From Rubrivivax sp. (lineage in GTDB: Bacteria > Pseudomonadota > Gammaproteobacteria > Burkholderiales > Burkholderiaceae_C), in NCBI GenBank assembly GCA_020248915.1, contig JADCGP010000015.1:186001-250000 (forward strand): 64,000 nt of DNA, given 5' to 3'. Below, in pieces: positions 46,584-55,218 of the stretch. Numbering within the stretch: position 1 is the stretch's first letter; each line of letters begins with the position of its first letter. The notes beneath the pieces are model-generated. The model was not told the origin of the DNA, did no database searches, and was given only the letters and a program-made list of their open reading frames with translations. The position numbers and the translations under genes were made by a program.

Positions 46584-47453
46584 ATGCCCTGGCCCGCGCT
46601 CGCCCTCGTGCTCGCCGCCGCTCTGCTGCATGCGCTGTGGAACGTCGCGGCCAAGAAGTCCGGCGGCGGGCCGCACTTCGCCTTCCTGTCGGCGCTGATG
46701 GTCAGCGTGCTGTGGGCGCCCATCGCGCTCGTGCTCGCGGTGGACGAGCTGCCGCGCTGGGGTCTGGCGCAGTGGCTCGCGGTCACGGCCAGCGCCTTCG
46801 TGCACGTGCTGTACTTCAGCGCGCTCCTGCGCGGCTACGAGCGCGCCGATCTCACCGTGGTCTACCCGGTGGCGCGCGGTAGCGGGCCGCTGCTCACCGC
46901 TGCCGGCGCAGTGCTGCTGCTGGGCGAGCGGCCGGGGCCCGTCGCGGTGCTGGGCGTGCTGGCGGTGTGCGGCGGCGTGTTCCTGATCGCCGGCGGGCCG
47001 GCCCTCTTCGCTCGCGGTCACGATCCGCGTGTGCGCGCGGGCGTGAAGTGGGGCGTGATCACCGGCACCATGATCGCCGGCTACAGCGTGATCGACGGCT
47101 ACGCGGTGAAGGTGCTGCTGGTCGGGCCGATCCTGCTCGACTGGTTCGGCAACCTGCTGCGCGTGCCGATGCTCGCGCCGCAGGCCTGGCGCGCGCGGGC
47201 CAGCCTGCGCAGCGCCTGGGCCGAGCAATGGCGGTACGCGCTGGTGGTGGCCACGCTCGGGCCGCTGGCCTACATCATGGTGCTGTATGCGCTGAAGTGG
47301 GCGCCACTGTCGGCCGTGGCGCCGGCGCGCGAGGTGTCGATGCTGTTCGCGGCGCTGCTGGGCGGCCGCCTGCTTGGCGAGGGGCACCGCGGTGCGCGCG
47401 TGGCCGGCGCGGTGTGCATCGCCGGCGGCGTGGGCGCGCTGGCGCTGGGTTGA
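46584..47453 (+). CDS. DMT-superfamily (EamA) transporter
   Basis: 289 residues with about ten membrane helices in two EamA halves: LALVLAAALLHALWNVAAKKSGG ... VVYPVARGSGPLLTAAGAVLLLGERP, and VKWGVITGTMIAGYSVIDG ... LSAVAPAREVSMLFAALLGGRLLGEG. Likely exporter of a small metabolite; substrate unknown. The DUF429 gene follows after 8 bases. Confidence 0.88.
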   Translation: MPWPALALVLAAALLHALWNVAAKKSGGGPHFAFLSALMVSVLWAPIALVLAVDELPRWGLAQWLAVTASAFVHVLYFSALLRGYERADLTVVYPVARGSGPLLTAAGAVLLLGERPGPVAVLGVLAVCGGVFLIAGGPALFARGHDPRVRAGVKWGVITGTMIAGYSVIDGYAVKVLLVGPILLDWFGNLLRVPMLAPQAWRARASLRSAWAEQWRYALVVATLGPLAYIMVLYALKWAPLSAVAPAREVSMLFAALLGGRLLGEGHRGARVAGAVCIAGGVGALALG

Positions 47454-47461
47454 GCGCAGCG

Positions 47462-48337
47462 GTGAGCCGGTCCGCCGACCCCCGTCGCACGCCGCCCCCG
47501 GCGGCCCCCGCGGCGCCGGCCCCGGTGCCCTTGCTGGGGGTCGACTTCACCTGCGCGCCGTCGCGCCGCAAGCCCATCACCGTGGCGCGCGGCGAGCGCA
47601 TGGGCGGCGTCGTGCGCCTGGCGGCCATCGACGAGCTTGCGAGCCTGGCCGAGTTCGAGGCGCTGCTGGCCCGGCCCGGCCCCTGGTTCGGCGCCTTCGA
47701 CTTCCCGTTCGGGCTGCCGCGCGAGTTTGTCGACGCGCTCGGCCTGGGCGCCGACTGCGACGCCGTGATCGCGGCGCTGCGGGCGCGCTGCGCGGGCCGG
47801 ATGGACTTCCGCGCCCTGGTCGACGCCTGGGGCAACGGGCGGCCGCCAGGCCGGCGGCTCGTGCACCGCGCCACCGACACCGCGCAGGCGGTGGCCTCGT
47901 CGAGCCCGCTGCAGACGCGCTACGTGCCGGTGGGCTTCATGTACTTCGAGGGCCTGGCGCGGCTGGTGGCGGCGGGTCTGGCGCTGCCCGGGCTGCGCCG
48001 GGGCGACCCGCAGCGCGTGGCGGTGGAGGGCTACCCGGGACGACTCGCTCACGCGGTGCTCGGGCGCCGCTCGTACAAGAACGACGCCAGCGCCGAGCGG
48101 CTGCTGGCGCGCAAGGACCTGATCGAGGCGCTGGAGCGAGGGCGCACCGGCACGCCCTCGCTCGGGCTGCGGCTGCGGCTGTCGCACGCTCAGCGCGACG
48201 CCATCGTCGACGACACCGGGGGCGACCGCATCGACGCCGTGCTGTGCCTGCTGCAGGCGGCGTGGGCCCAGGCGCAGCCCGGGCACGGCGTGCCCCCGCA
48301 CACCGACCCGGTGGAAGGCTGGATCGTCGGGCCGTGA
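47462..48337 (+). CDS. DUF429 family protein
   Basis: 291 residues from GTG 47462; a TTG overlapping the previous stop at 47450 is an alternative start. Pro/Ala-rich beginning, then LLGVDFTCAPSRRKPITVA, GAFDFPFGLPREFVD and VAVEGYPGRLAHAVLGRRSYK, and a late DDTGGDRIDAVLCLLQAAWA. The pattern of acidic residues on strands fits the RNase H-like fold proposed for DUF429. Biochemical role unknown. The stop lies inside a repeat array. Confidence 0.8.
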   Translation: MSRSADPRRTPPPAAPAAPAPVPLLGVDFTCAPSRRKPITVARGERMGGVVRLAAIDELASLAEFEALLARPGPWFGAFDFPFGLPREFVDALGLGADCDAVIAALRARCAGRMDFRALVDAWGNGRPPGRRLVHRATDTAQAVASSSPLQTRYVPVGFMYFEGLARLVAAGLALPGLRRGDPQRVAVEGYPGRLAHAVLGRRSYKNDASAERLLARKDLIEALERGRTGTPSLGLRLRLSHAQRDAIVDDTGGDRIDAVLCLLQAAWAQAQPGHGVPPHTDPVEGWIVGP

Positions 48338-48428
48338 GCGGCCCTGAGCGGCCCTGAGCGGCCCTGAGTGGTCCGGAGCTGCCGGAGCTGCCGGAGCCGC
48401 CGGAGCGGCCGGAGCGGCCGGAGCGGCC
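48335..48428 (+). repeat. Tandem array of 10-bp then 9-bp units
   Basis: TGAGCGGCCC occurs three times (48335-48364) plus the variant TGAGTGGTCC (48365-48374). Six 9-bp units follow: GGAGCTGCC twice, GGAGCCGCC once, GGAGCGGCC three times (48375-48428). The first unit includes the stop of the DUF429 gene. Confidence 0.92.
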
Positions 48429-48519
48429 GTGGTCGGCCGGGATCGGTCTGATGCACGCGCCGATGCCGATCGGCCGCGGCCGGCGCGGCCATCGGCGCTC
48501 TGCGAAGATCGGCCACTCG

Positions 48520-49977
48520 ATGGACCTGCTCAACGCATCGCTGTTTGCCGTCGGCGCGCTGGTGTTCGCCAGCGTGCTGGCCGGGCTGTTCTCGGCGCGG
48601 GCCGGCCTGTCCTTCCTCGTCGTCTTCCTGGTCGTGGGCATGCTGGCCGGCGAGGACGGGCCGGGCGGCTACGCCTTCAACGACCGCGAGCTGTCGCTGT
48701 GGGTGGGCAGCGCGGCGCTGGCCGTGATCCTGCTCGACGGCGGCCTGCGCACGCAGTTCTCCACCTTCCGCACCGGCCTTGCACCCGCAGCCTGGCTGGC
48801 CACGGTGGGCGTGGCCGTGACCGCGGCGGTCACGGGCGTGGCGGCCTGCCTGGTGCTGGGCCTGCCGCCGCTGGCCGGGCTGCTGGCGGGCGCCATCGTC
48901 GGCTCCACCGACGCGGCGGCGGTGTTCGCGCTGCTGAAGTCGTCGGGGCTGCGCGTGAGCGAGCGGCTGGCCTCCACGCTGGAGATCGAGTCCGGGCTCA
49001 ACGACCCGATGGCCGTGTTCATGGTGCTGGCGCTGACCGCCGCGCTGACGACGCCGGAGCAGGCCACGCTCGGCGCCGCGGCAGTGCTGTTCGCGCAGCA
49101 GGCGCTGATCGGCGCCGCGGGAGGCGTGGCTGCGGGCATGGCGGTGGGTGCGCTGCTGCTGCGGCTGCCGCTGGGTGGCACCGCCGACGGGCTGGTGGGC
49201 CTGCTGCTGCTGGCCTCGGGTGTCGCCGTCTTCGGCGGCACCGGCTGGCTCGGCGGCTCGGGCTTCCTCGCGGTCTACCTGTTCGGCCTGATCGTGGCCC
49301 ACCGAGCCACCGCCATTGTCGAGCGCTCGCTGGCCGCGATGGACGGCTACGCGTGGCTGGCGCAGGCCGGGCTGTTCCTGCTGCTCGGGCTGCTCGTCAC
49401 GCCGCACCAGCTGGTGGCCGACCTGCCCGGCGCGCTGGTGGTGGCGGCGGTGCTGATGTTCGTGGCGCGACCGCTGGCCGTGGCGCTGTGCCTGAAACCG
49501 CTGCGGTTCGACTGGCACGAGATCGGGTTCGTGTCCTGGGTCGGCCTGCGCGGCGCGGTGCCGGTGGTGCTGGCGCTGTTCCCGCTGCTGGCGGGCGTGC
49601 CGCAGGCCGATCTGCTGTTCGAGGTGGCCTTCGTCGTCGTGCTGGCCTCGCTGCTGCTGCAGGGCACGACGCTGGTGCGCGCCGCGCGGCTGGCCGGCGT
49701 GAACCTGCCCGACGCGCAGGCGCCGGCCGACGAGGACGCGATGCGCCGCGTGTTCGGCGACTTCGCGCTGGCCGGCGACGCCCCGGCCGCCGACGTGTGC
49801 GCCTTCTACGGCCTGCCGGCACCGGCCAACGGCGCCACGCTTGCCGCCTGGACGGCCGAGATGATCGGCCGCCCGCCGGTGGTGGGCGACGGCTTCGACT
49901 GGCACGGCGCGCACTTCGCGGTGCGCGCGATGGACGGGTCGCGCATCGTGCGCGTGGGCCTGTCGATGCTGCCCTGA
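48520..49977 (+). CDS. Potassium/sodium-proton antiporter, CPA1 family (NhaP2/CvrA-like)
   Basis: 485 residues, start at MDLLNASLFAVGALVFAS (an ATG at 48451 would add a non-hydrophobic leader). About 12 membrane helices. Conserved ion-site region GAIVGSTDAAAVFALLKSSG and SGLNDPMAVFMVLA, and GFVSWVGLRGAVPVVLALFPLL, identify the family. A soluble C-terminal domain (about 410-485) corresponds to the regulatory part of NhaP2-type proteins. It exchanges cytoplasmic potassium or sodium for protons. Confidence 0.92.
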   Translation: MDLLNASLFAVGALVFASVLAGLFSARAGLSFLVVFLVVGMLAGEDGPGGYAFNDRELSLWVGSAALAVILLDGGLRTQFSTFRTGLAPAAWLATVGVAVTAAVTGVAACLVLGLPPLAGLLAGAIVGSTDAAAVFALLKSSGLRVSERLASTLEIESGLNDPMAVFMVLALTAALTTPEQATLGAAAVLFAQQALIGAAGGVAAGMAVGALLLRLPLGGTADGLVGLLLLASGVAVFGGTGWLGGSGFLAVYLFGLIVAHRATAIVERSLAAMDGYAWLAQAGLFLLLGLLVTPHQLVADLPGALVVAAVLMFVARPLAVALCLKPLRFDWHEIGFVSWVGLRGAVPVVLALFPLLAGVPQADLLFEVAFVVVLASLLLQGTTLVRAARLAGVNLPDAQAPADEDAMRRVFGDFALAGDAPAADVCAFYGLPAPANGATLAAWTAEMIGRPPVVGDGFDWHGAHFAVRAMDGSRIVRVGLSMLP

Positions 49978-50041
49978 GAGGGTGAGCGGCCGCGGTCGGC
50001 CCCGATCCGCGCCGTGCGAACTGGAGCGACCGGGAGCGACG

Positions 50042-51388
50042 ATGCAGGACCGTGACTTCGACCTCGTGCTGTTCGGGGCCACCGGCTTCACCGGCCGCCT
50101 GGTGGCCGAGGTGCTGCACGGCGCGACCGCCGGCCCGCGGGCGCGCGAGGCCGGGCTGCGCTGGGCGCTGGCCGGGCGCGACCGGGCGCGCCTCGAGGCG
50201 CTGCGCGGCGAGCTCGGCACGCAGGCCCCGGTGCTGGCGGCCGACGCGCACGACGCCGCGGCGCTGGCCGCGATCGCGCGGCGTGCGCGGGTGGTGCTCA
50301 CCACGGTGGGCCCGTACCAGCGCCACGGCGAGGCGCTGGTGGCTGCCTGCGCCGGGGCCGGCACCGACTACGTCGACCTGTGCGGCGAGCCGCTGTGGAT
50401 GGCGACGATGATCGCGCGGCTGCAGGCGCCGGCGGCGGCCAGCGGCGCGCGCGTCGTCTTCTCGTGCGGCTTCGACTCGATCCCGTTCGACCTCGGCGTG
50501 CTGGTGCTGCAGCAGGCGATGGCCGGGCGCTTCGGCGCGCCGGCGCGCGAGGTGCGCGCGCGGGTGCGGGTGATGAAGGGCACGCTGTCGGGCGGCACTG
50601 CGGCCAGTGCACTGGCCACCTTCGAGGCCACCGCGCGCGAGCCGGCGCTGGCCGCGCGGATGGACGACCCCTTCGCCCTCACGCGCGAGCAGCCCGGCTT
50701 TGCCGGGGCGCCGCAGCCGCCGCTCGGCGAGGCCGGCTACGACGACTGGGCTCGGGCCTGGTGCGGCCCGTTCGTGATGGCGCCCATCAACACGAAGAAC
50801 GTGCACCGCACCAACGCGCTGCGCGGCCACCCCTGGGGCACCGATTTCCGCTACGACGAGCGCCAGCTCACCGGCAGCGGGCCGGTGGGCGAGCAGCGCG
50901 CCCGGGCGCTGGCGCGGCGCACGCGGCTGCAGAACTTCCTGCTCGGCCTCGGGCCAGCGCGCGGGCTGATCGGCCGCTTCGCGCTGCCGCAGCCGGGGCA
51001 GGGCCCCGGCCGCGCGGCGCGCGAGGCCGGGCGCTTCGAGGTGCTGTTCACCGGCGAGACGGCGGCCGGCGAGCGCCTGAGCCTGGTCGTCACGGGCGAC
51101 CGCGATCCGGGCTACGGCTCGACGAGCCGCATGGTCACCGAGGCCGCGCTCGCGCTGCTGCACGACGTGGACCGCGCGGCCACGCCGGGCGGAGTGTGGA
51201 CGGCCGGCGCGGCCCTCGGCCTCGCGCTCGTGCGGCGCCTCGAGGCGCACGCGGGGCTGGCCTTCAGGCTCGAGGAAGCGCACGCATCGTCGGTGACGCC
51301 GCGAGCGCGGGCATCGCCGCGCGCGCCCGCTGCGCCGTGGCCAGCAGCGCCCGGTTCACGGCGTTACGGTGCAGGAAGCTGTCGATGA
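50042..51388 (+). CDS. Saccharopine dehydrogenase-like oxidoreductase (trans-acting enoyl reductase type)
   Basis: 448 residues. Rossmann loop at the N-terminus (VLFGATGFTGRLVAEVL), then ALAGRDRARLEALR, VVLTTVGPYQRHGEALVAACAGAGTDYVDLCGE and CGFDSIPFDLGVLVL, as in the mycobacterial enoyl-reductase-like and human SCCPDH group. Substrate unknown. The family normally ends near LEAHAGLAFRLEE; here the frame runs another 36 or so Pro/Ala/Arg-rich residues into the convergent regulator gene, overlapping it by 125 bases. Confidence 0.87.
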   Translation: MQDRDFDLVLFGATGFTGRLVAEVLHGATAGPRAREAGLRWALAGRDRARLEALRGELGTQAPVLAADAHDAAALAAIARRARVVLTTVGPYQRHGEALVAACAGAGTDYVDLCGEPLWMATMIARLQAPAAASGARVVFSCGFDSIPFDLGVLVLQQAMAGRFGAPAREVRARVRVMKGTLSGGTAASALATFEATAREPALAARMDDPFALTREQPGFAGAPQPPLGEAGYDDWARAWCGPFVMAPINTKNVHRTNALRGHPWGTDFRYDERQLTGSGPVGEQRARALARRTRLQNFLLGLGPARGLIGRFALPQPGQGPGRAAREAGRFEVLFTGETAAGERLSLVVTGDRDPGYGSTSRMVTEAALALLHDVDRAATPGGVWTAGAALGLALVRRLEAHAGLAFRLEEAHASSVTPRARASPRAPAAPWPAAPGSRRYGAGSCR

Positions 51389-54300
51389 AGGCGGCCGGCA
51401 CCTGCGGCAACGCGTGCTGCGTCACCCAGCGCGTGCCGCGATCGAAGGCCGCCTCCGCGGCGGCTTCGTCGCCGGCGGCGGCCAGCGCGCGGCCGGCGAT
51501 CCACCAGGCCTCGGCGCGGTAGGTGGACTCGGGCGCGACGCCATCGTCCAGCAGCGCGAGCAGCGCGCGCGCGGCCGGGGCGGCCTCGGCCGGCCGGTCG
51601 AGCTCGAGCGCGGCGCGGGCGCGCAGCAGGTGCAGCAGGGCCAGCGCGCCCAGGCGCTCGCTGGCGCGCAGCGGTGCGGCCAGCGCATCGGCCTGCGCCA
51701 GCACCTCGTCGGCCGCCGCGAAGCGCAGCGCCCGCGCCCGCAGCACCGGGCCGCGCTGCAGGTCCTGCCCGGCCAGCGCCAGCACCTCGTCGTGCAGCGA
51801 GGCCGCGGCGAGCTGGCGCAGCGCCTGCCCCAGCTCGAGCTGCCACAGCCGGCGGTCGGCGCGCAGCCAGGCAGGCAGGCCGGCCGTCTCGTCGCGCAGC
51901 TGCGGCATCGCGCGGGCCGGCTGGCCCAGGTGCAGCCACAGCGTGGCCAGCACGAGGCGGCAGGCCTGGTGCCAGAAGGCCGCGCCCATCGCCTCGAAGC
52001 GCGGCAGCAGGGCCTCCAGCGCGGCCAGCGCGCTGGCGTAGCAGCCGCACTCGGTCTCGTCGCGGGCGACGATCAGTTCGACGATCGAGGGGTCGGCGCC
52101 GCCGTCGCCGCCGGCGGCCAGCAACGCCGCGCCCTCCCGCGTCATGGCCAGCGCGCGGTCGAGCTGGCCGCCCTGGCGCAGCGCGATGCCGCAGTTCTGC
52201 AGCTGGCGGCCGACCGCGTTGTCGCGCCCGGTGCGGCGTGCGGCGGCGATGGCGTCGTCGAAGGCCGTCACCGCTTCGTGCACGCGGCCGAGCAGGCCGA
52301 GCGTCGGCGCCCACTGGCCGTGCCAGAGCATCGTCACCTCGGGGTCCTCGGCGGCCAGCGCGATGCCGCGCAGCGGCGCGAGCAGCGCCAGCGCCTCGTC
52401 GGCGCGGCCGATGCGGGAGAGCGCGCTGGCCAGCGGACAGGCCACGCGCACGCGAAGATGGTGTTCGCCCAGCCGCTCGGCGAGCGCCAGCGCCTCGCGG
52501 CCGCAGTCGATGGCGGCCTCGGCTTCGCCGCGCTCGCCGTGCAGGTCGGCCAGCACGTGCAGCGCGCGCAGCCGTTCGCCGTCGTGGCGTGCGCCGCTGG
52601 CCAGCGCGCGGGCCTCGACCAGCGCCTGCGCGCCGGCGTCGGCGTTGACCAGCGCCGTGATGCGCAGCGCCAGCGCCTCGAAGCGCTCGGCGTGCAGGCC
52701 GGCGGCCTCGTACGCGGCCGCAGCCTGCGTGCGCAGCGCGGCCTCGTCGGCGGGGCGCGAGGCGCGCTGCGCGCGTTCGGCCGCGGCGCTGAAGGCCACG
52801 GCCGCGCGTGCCGGCACGCCGCCTTCGTGCCAGTGCCTCGCCAGGCGCAGCGGCTCGGCGCCGCGCGCCTCCAGCCATTCGGCGCATAGTGCGTGCAGGC
52901 GCCGCGCCACCACCGGCGGCACGTCGGCCAGGGCGGCGTCGGCCACGAGATCGTGCGCGAAGGCCTCGCCGCGCAGCACCTGCGCGCGTTCCAGCTCGGC
53001 CCAGGCCCCGGCCACCTGGGCCGCGCCCCGGCCGAGCACCGCCTCGGCCAGTTCGACCGAGAAGTCGACGCCCGCGATCGCGGCCACCCGCGCCAGCGCC
53101 GCGGCCGGCTCGGACAGGCGCTCGAGCCGGCGCGTGATGAGCGCGCCCACGGTGCCCGGGCGCGGCAGCGCCGCACCGGTGCCGAAGCCGGGGCCCGCGC
53201 CCGCCTGCGCCATCGCGGCGAGGCGGCCTTCGAGCAGGCCCTGCTTCAGCGTCTCGAGCATGAAGAGCGGGTTGCCGCCGCCATGGCGCACCAGGGCGGG
53301 CCCGAGCGTGCCCGCGCCGAGGCTGTCGAGCGCGGCGATGCCGAGCGTGGCCACGAGGGTGCCGGCCGCGTCGGCGTCGAGCGGCGCCAGCGCCACCGGC
53401 ACGAGGCGGTGCAGTTCGAGCAGCGCGTCGCGCAGCGACTGCGCGGCCGGCGGCATCTCGGCCGGGCGCGTGGCGAACAGCCAGCGCCGCGCAGGCGCGG
53501 CGGCGTCGTGCGCAGTCGCGGCCACGAGACTGGCCAGCAGCTCGAGCGTGGCCGCGTCGGCGAAGTGCAGGTCGTCGACGACGGCGAGGCCGACGGCGTG
53601 CCGGTCGAGCAGGACGGTCACGGCGCGCGCCAGTTCGCCGGGGCGCAGCGGTGCGGCGGTCGTGGCTGGCGGGACGGTGGATGGCGCGGTGGATGGCGCG
53701 GTGGACGGGCCCGGCGCCAGAGAGCCGAGCGCCGCCCGTGCCGCGGCGTCGAGCCCGGCCGCGCCGTCGTCGGCCAGCAGCGGTGTCAGCCAGCGCGCGA
53801 GCGTCGTGTAGGGCGCGCCGCCATCGCCGGGCCGGCCGGCGCCGGCCAGGGCCCGCGGCGCGGGTGACGCGAGGGAAGCGGTCGATGGGCTTGATATGGT
53901 CGAGGCGGTCGACGCGGCCAACGAGGCCAGCGAGGCCGGCGAGGCCGACGCCGCCCCGGCCTCGCGCAGCAACTCGGCGATGAGGCGGCTCTTGCCGAGC
54001 CCGGCCTCGCCTTCCAGCCACACGGCGCGGGCCTCGACCCAGGCCTGCGCGATGGCGGCGAGTTCGGCGCCGCGCCCCACCAGCACCGGCGGGCGCTGCA
54101 AGGTCACCGGCAAGGTCAGCGGCTGGGTGAGCGGCACGGTGAGCGGCAGGGTCACGGGCCGCGTCACGGGATGCATCACGGGCAGGTTCGCCGGCTGCGT
54201 CACCGGCGCCGACAGCCACGGCGACGTGGCCCCGGGTGCGGATGGCCGGGCCGGCCCGGGCGATGTCGGCGGCCCGCCCGCCGGCGTCACCGGCATGGCC

Positions 54301-55070
54301 GTCGACGCCCCGCGCAGCGCCGCGGCCAGCTCGAGCGTGGCCGGTAACGGCGCGGCGCCATGGCGGGCGGCCAGCGCGGCCGTGAGGGCGTCGAACACGG
54401 CCAGCCCGGCCGCGGCGTCGCCGCGCAGGTAGTGCAGCCGCAGCGCCAGTTGCGCCGACGCCTCGCGCGCCGGGTCGAGCGCGACGAGCCGCGCGGCCAG
54501 TGCCAGGGCCGCGTCGAGTTCGCCTGTCGCCTCGTGGCGCGCGATGCCGGCGTGCAGGGTGTCGATGCGCGCCCGGCGCTCGCCCTCGCGCCGCGCCGCC
54601 AGCCAGCCGGCGAACTCGCTGCCGTCGTCGTCGCTCAGGTCAGGCAGCAGCGTCAGGCCGAAGTCGGCGGCATGGAGGGCGGGGCCGCCCGCGGCCGTGT
54701 CGGTGCGGGCCGTCTCGGCATGCTCGAGCGGGTCGGCCGGCCGGACCAGCACCACGCCCGGCGCCAGGGCCAGCCGTTCGCCGCCTTCCTCGAGCAGGGC
54801 GCGCCCGAACTGCTGCTTGAAGCGCAGCGCCTGCTGGCGCAGGTTGCGGCGCGGGTCGGTCGAGTCGGGCCACAGCCAGCGGGCGGCCCGTTCGCGCGGG
54901 AAGCCCGGCTCCAGCGCCGCCAGCGCGCACAGCGCGGCGGCGCGGCGTTCGAGCAGCCACTCGGGCGTGCGCCCGGCGGCGTGACCGCGGGCGGGGTCGG
55001 CCCCCGAGGGCAGCGCCACACGGGGCACGCCGTGCAGGTGCAGCACCAGGCTCATCAAGGGGGCGGACAT
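51264..55070 (-). CDS. Large SARP/BTAD-type transcriptional regulator with AAA ATPase and TPR repeats
   Basis: 1,268 residues. N-terminal winged-helix and BTAD region (about 1-220: WLLERRAAALCALAALEP, RWLWPDSTDPRRNLRQQALRFKQQFG), a Pro/Thr/Val repeat linker, then an NTPase: Walker A GEAGLGKSR near 355 and Walker B LAVVDDLHFADAATLELL near 497. The rest is a long TPR-like array (AEAAIDCGREALALAERLGEH and similar). ATG 55070 is preferred, with ATG 55055 possible. It lies 148 bases downstream of the lipoprotein gene on the same strand. Such proteins integrate a ligand signal with ATP and activate neighbouring genes; the target is unknown. Confidence 0.85.
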   Translation of the reverse strand: MSAPLMSLVLHLHGVPRVALPSGADPARGHAAGRTPEWLLERRAAALCALAALEPGFPRERAARWLWPDSTDPRRNLRQQALRFKQQFGRALLEEGGERLALAPGVVLVRPADPLEHAETARTDTAAGGPALHAADFGLTLLPDLSDDDGSEFAGWLAARREGERRARIDTLHAGIARHEATGELDAALALAARLVALDPAREASAQLALRLHYLRGDAAAGLAVFDALTAALAARHGAAPLPATLELAAALRGASTAMPVTPAGGPPTSPGPARPSAPGATSPWLSAPVTQPANLPVMHPVTRPVTLPLTVPLTQPLTLPVTLQRPPVLVGRGAELAAIAQAWVEARAVWLEGEAGLGKSRLIAELLREAGAASASPASLASLAASTASTISSPSTASLASPAPRALAGAGRPGDGGAPYTTLARWLTPLLADDGAAGLDAAARAALGSLAPGPSTAPSTAPSTVPPATTAAPLRPGELARAVTVLLDRHAVGLAVVDDLHFADAATLELLASLVAATAHDAAAPARRWLFATRPAEMPPAAQSLRDALLELHRLVPVALAPLDADAAGTLVATLGIAALDSLGAGTLGPALVRHGGGNPLFMLETLKQGLLEGRLAAMAQAGAGPGFGTGAALPRPGTVGALITRRLERLSEPAAALARVAAIAGVDFSVELAEAVLGRGAAQVAGAWAELERAQVLRGEAFAHDLVADAALADVPPVVARRLHALCAEWLEARGAEPLRLARHWHEGGVPARAAVAFSAAAERAQRASRPADEAALRTQAAAAYEAAGLHAERFEALALRITALVNADAGAQALVEARALASGARHDGERLRALHVLADLHGERGEAEAAIDCGREALALAERLGEHHLRVRVACPLASALSRIGRADEALALLAPLRGIALAAEDPEVTMLWHGQWAPTLGLLGRVHEAVTAFDDAIAAARRTGRDNAVGRQLQNCGIALRQGGQLDRALAMTREGAALLAAGGDGGADPSIVELIVARDETECGCYASALAALEALLPRFEAMGAAFWHQACRLVLATLWLHLGQPARAMPQLRDETAGLPAWLRADRRLWQLELGQALRQLAAASLHDEVLALAGQDLQRGPVLRARALRFAAADEVLAQADALAAPLRASERLGALALLHLLRARAALELDRPAEAAPAARALLALLDDGVAPESTYRAEAWWIAGRALAAAGDEAAAEAAFDRGTRWVTQHALPQVPAAFIDSFLHRNAVNRALLATAQRARAAMPALAASPTMRALPRA

Positions 55071-55218
55071 CGCGCGGGCGTCGGGCTGGAGGGCAGCGGT
55101 GATGGACGGCTCCAGGACGGGCGCGCGGCCAGGCACGCGTCCCGTCGGGCCGGGCAGAGCGGGCGGCATCTTCGCACCACGCGGCGCGGGCAGGCCCCGA
55201 GTCGCGCGATTCTCCCGC

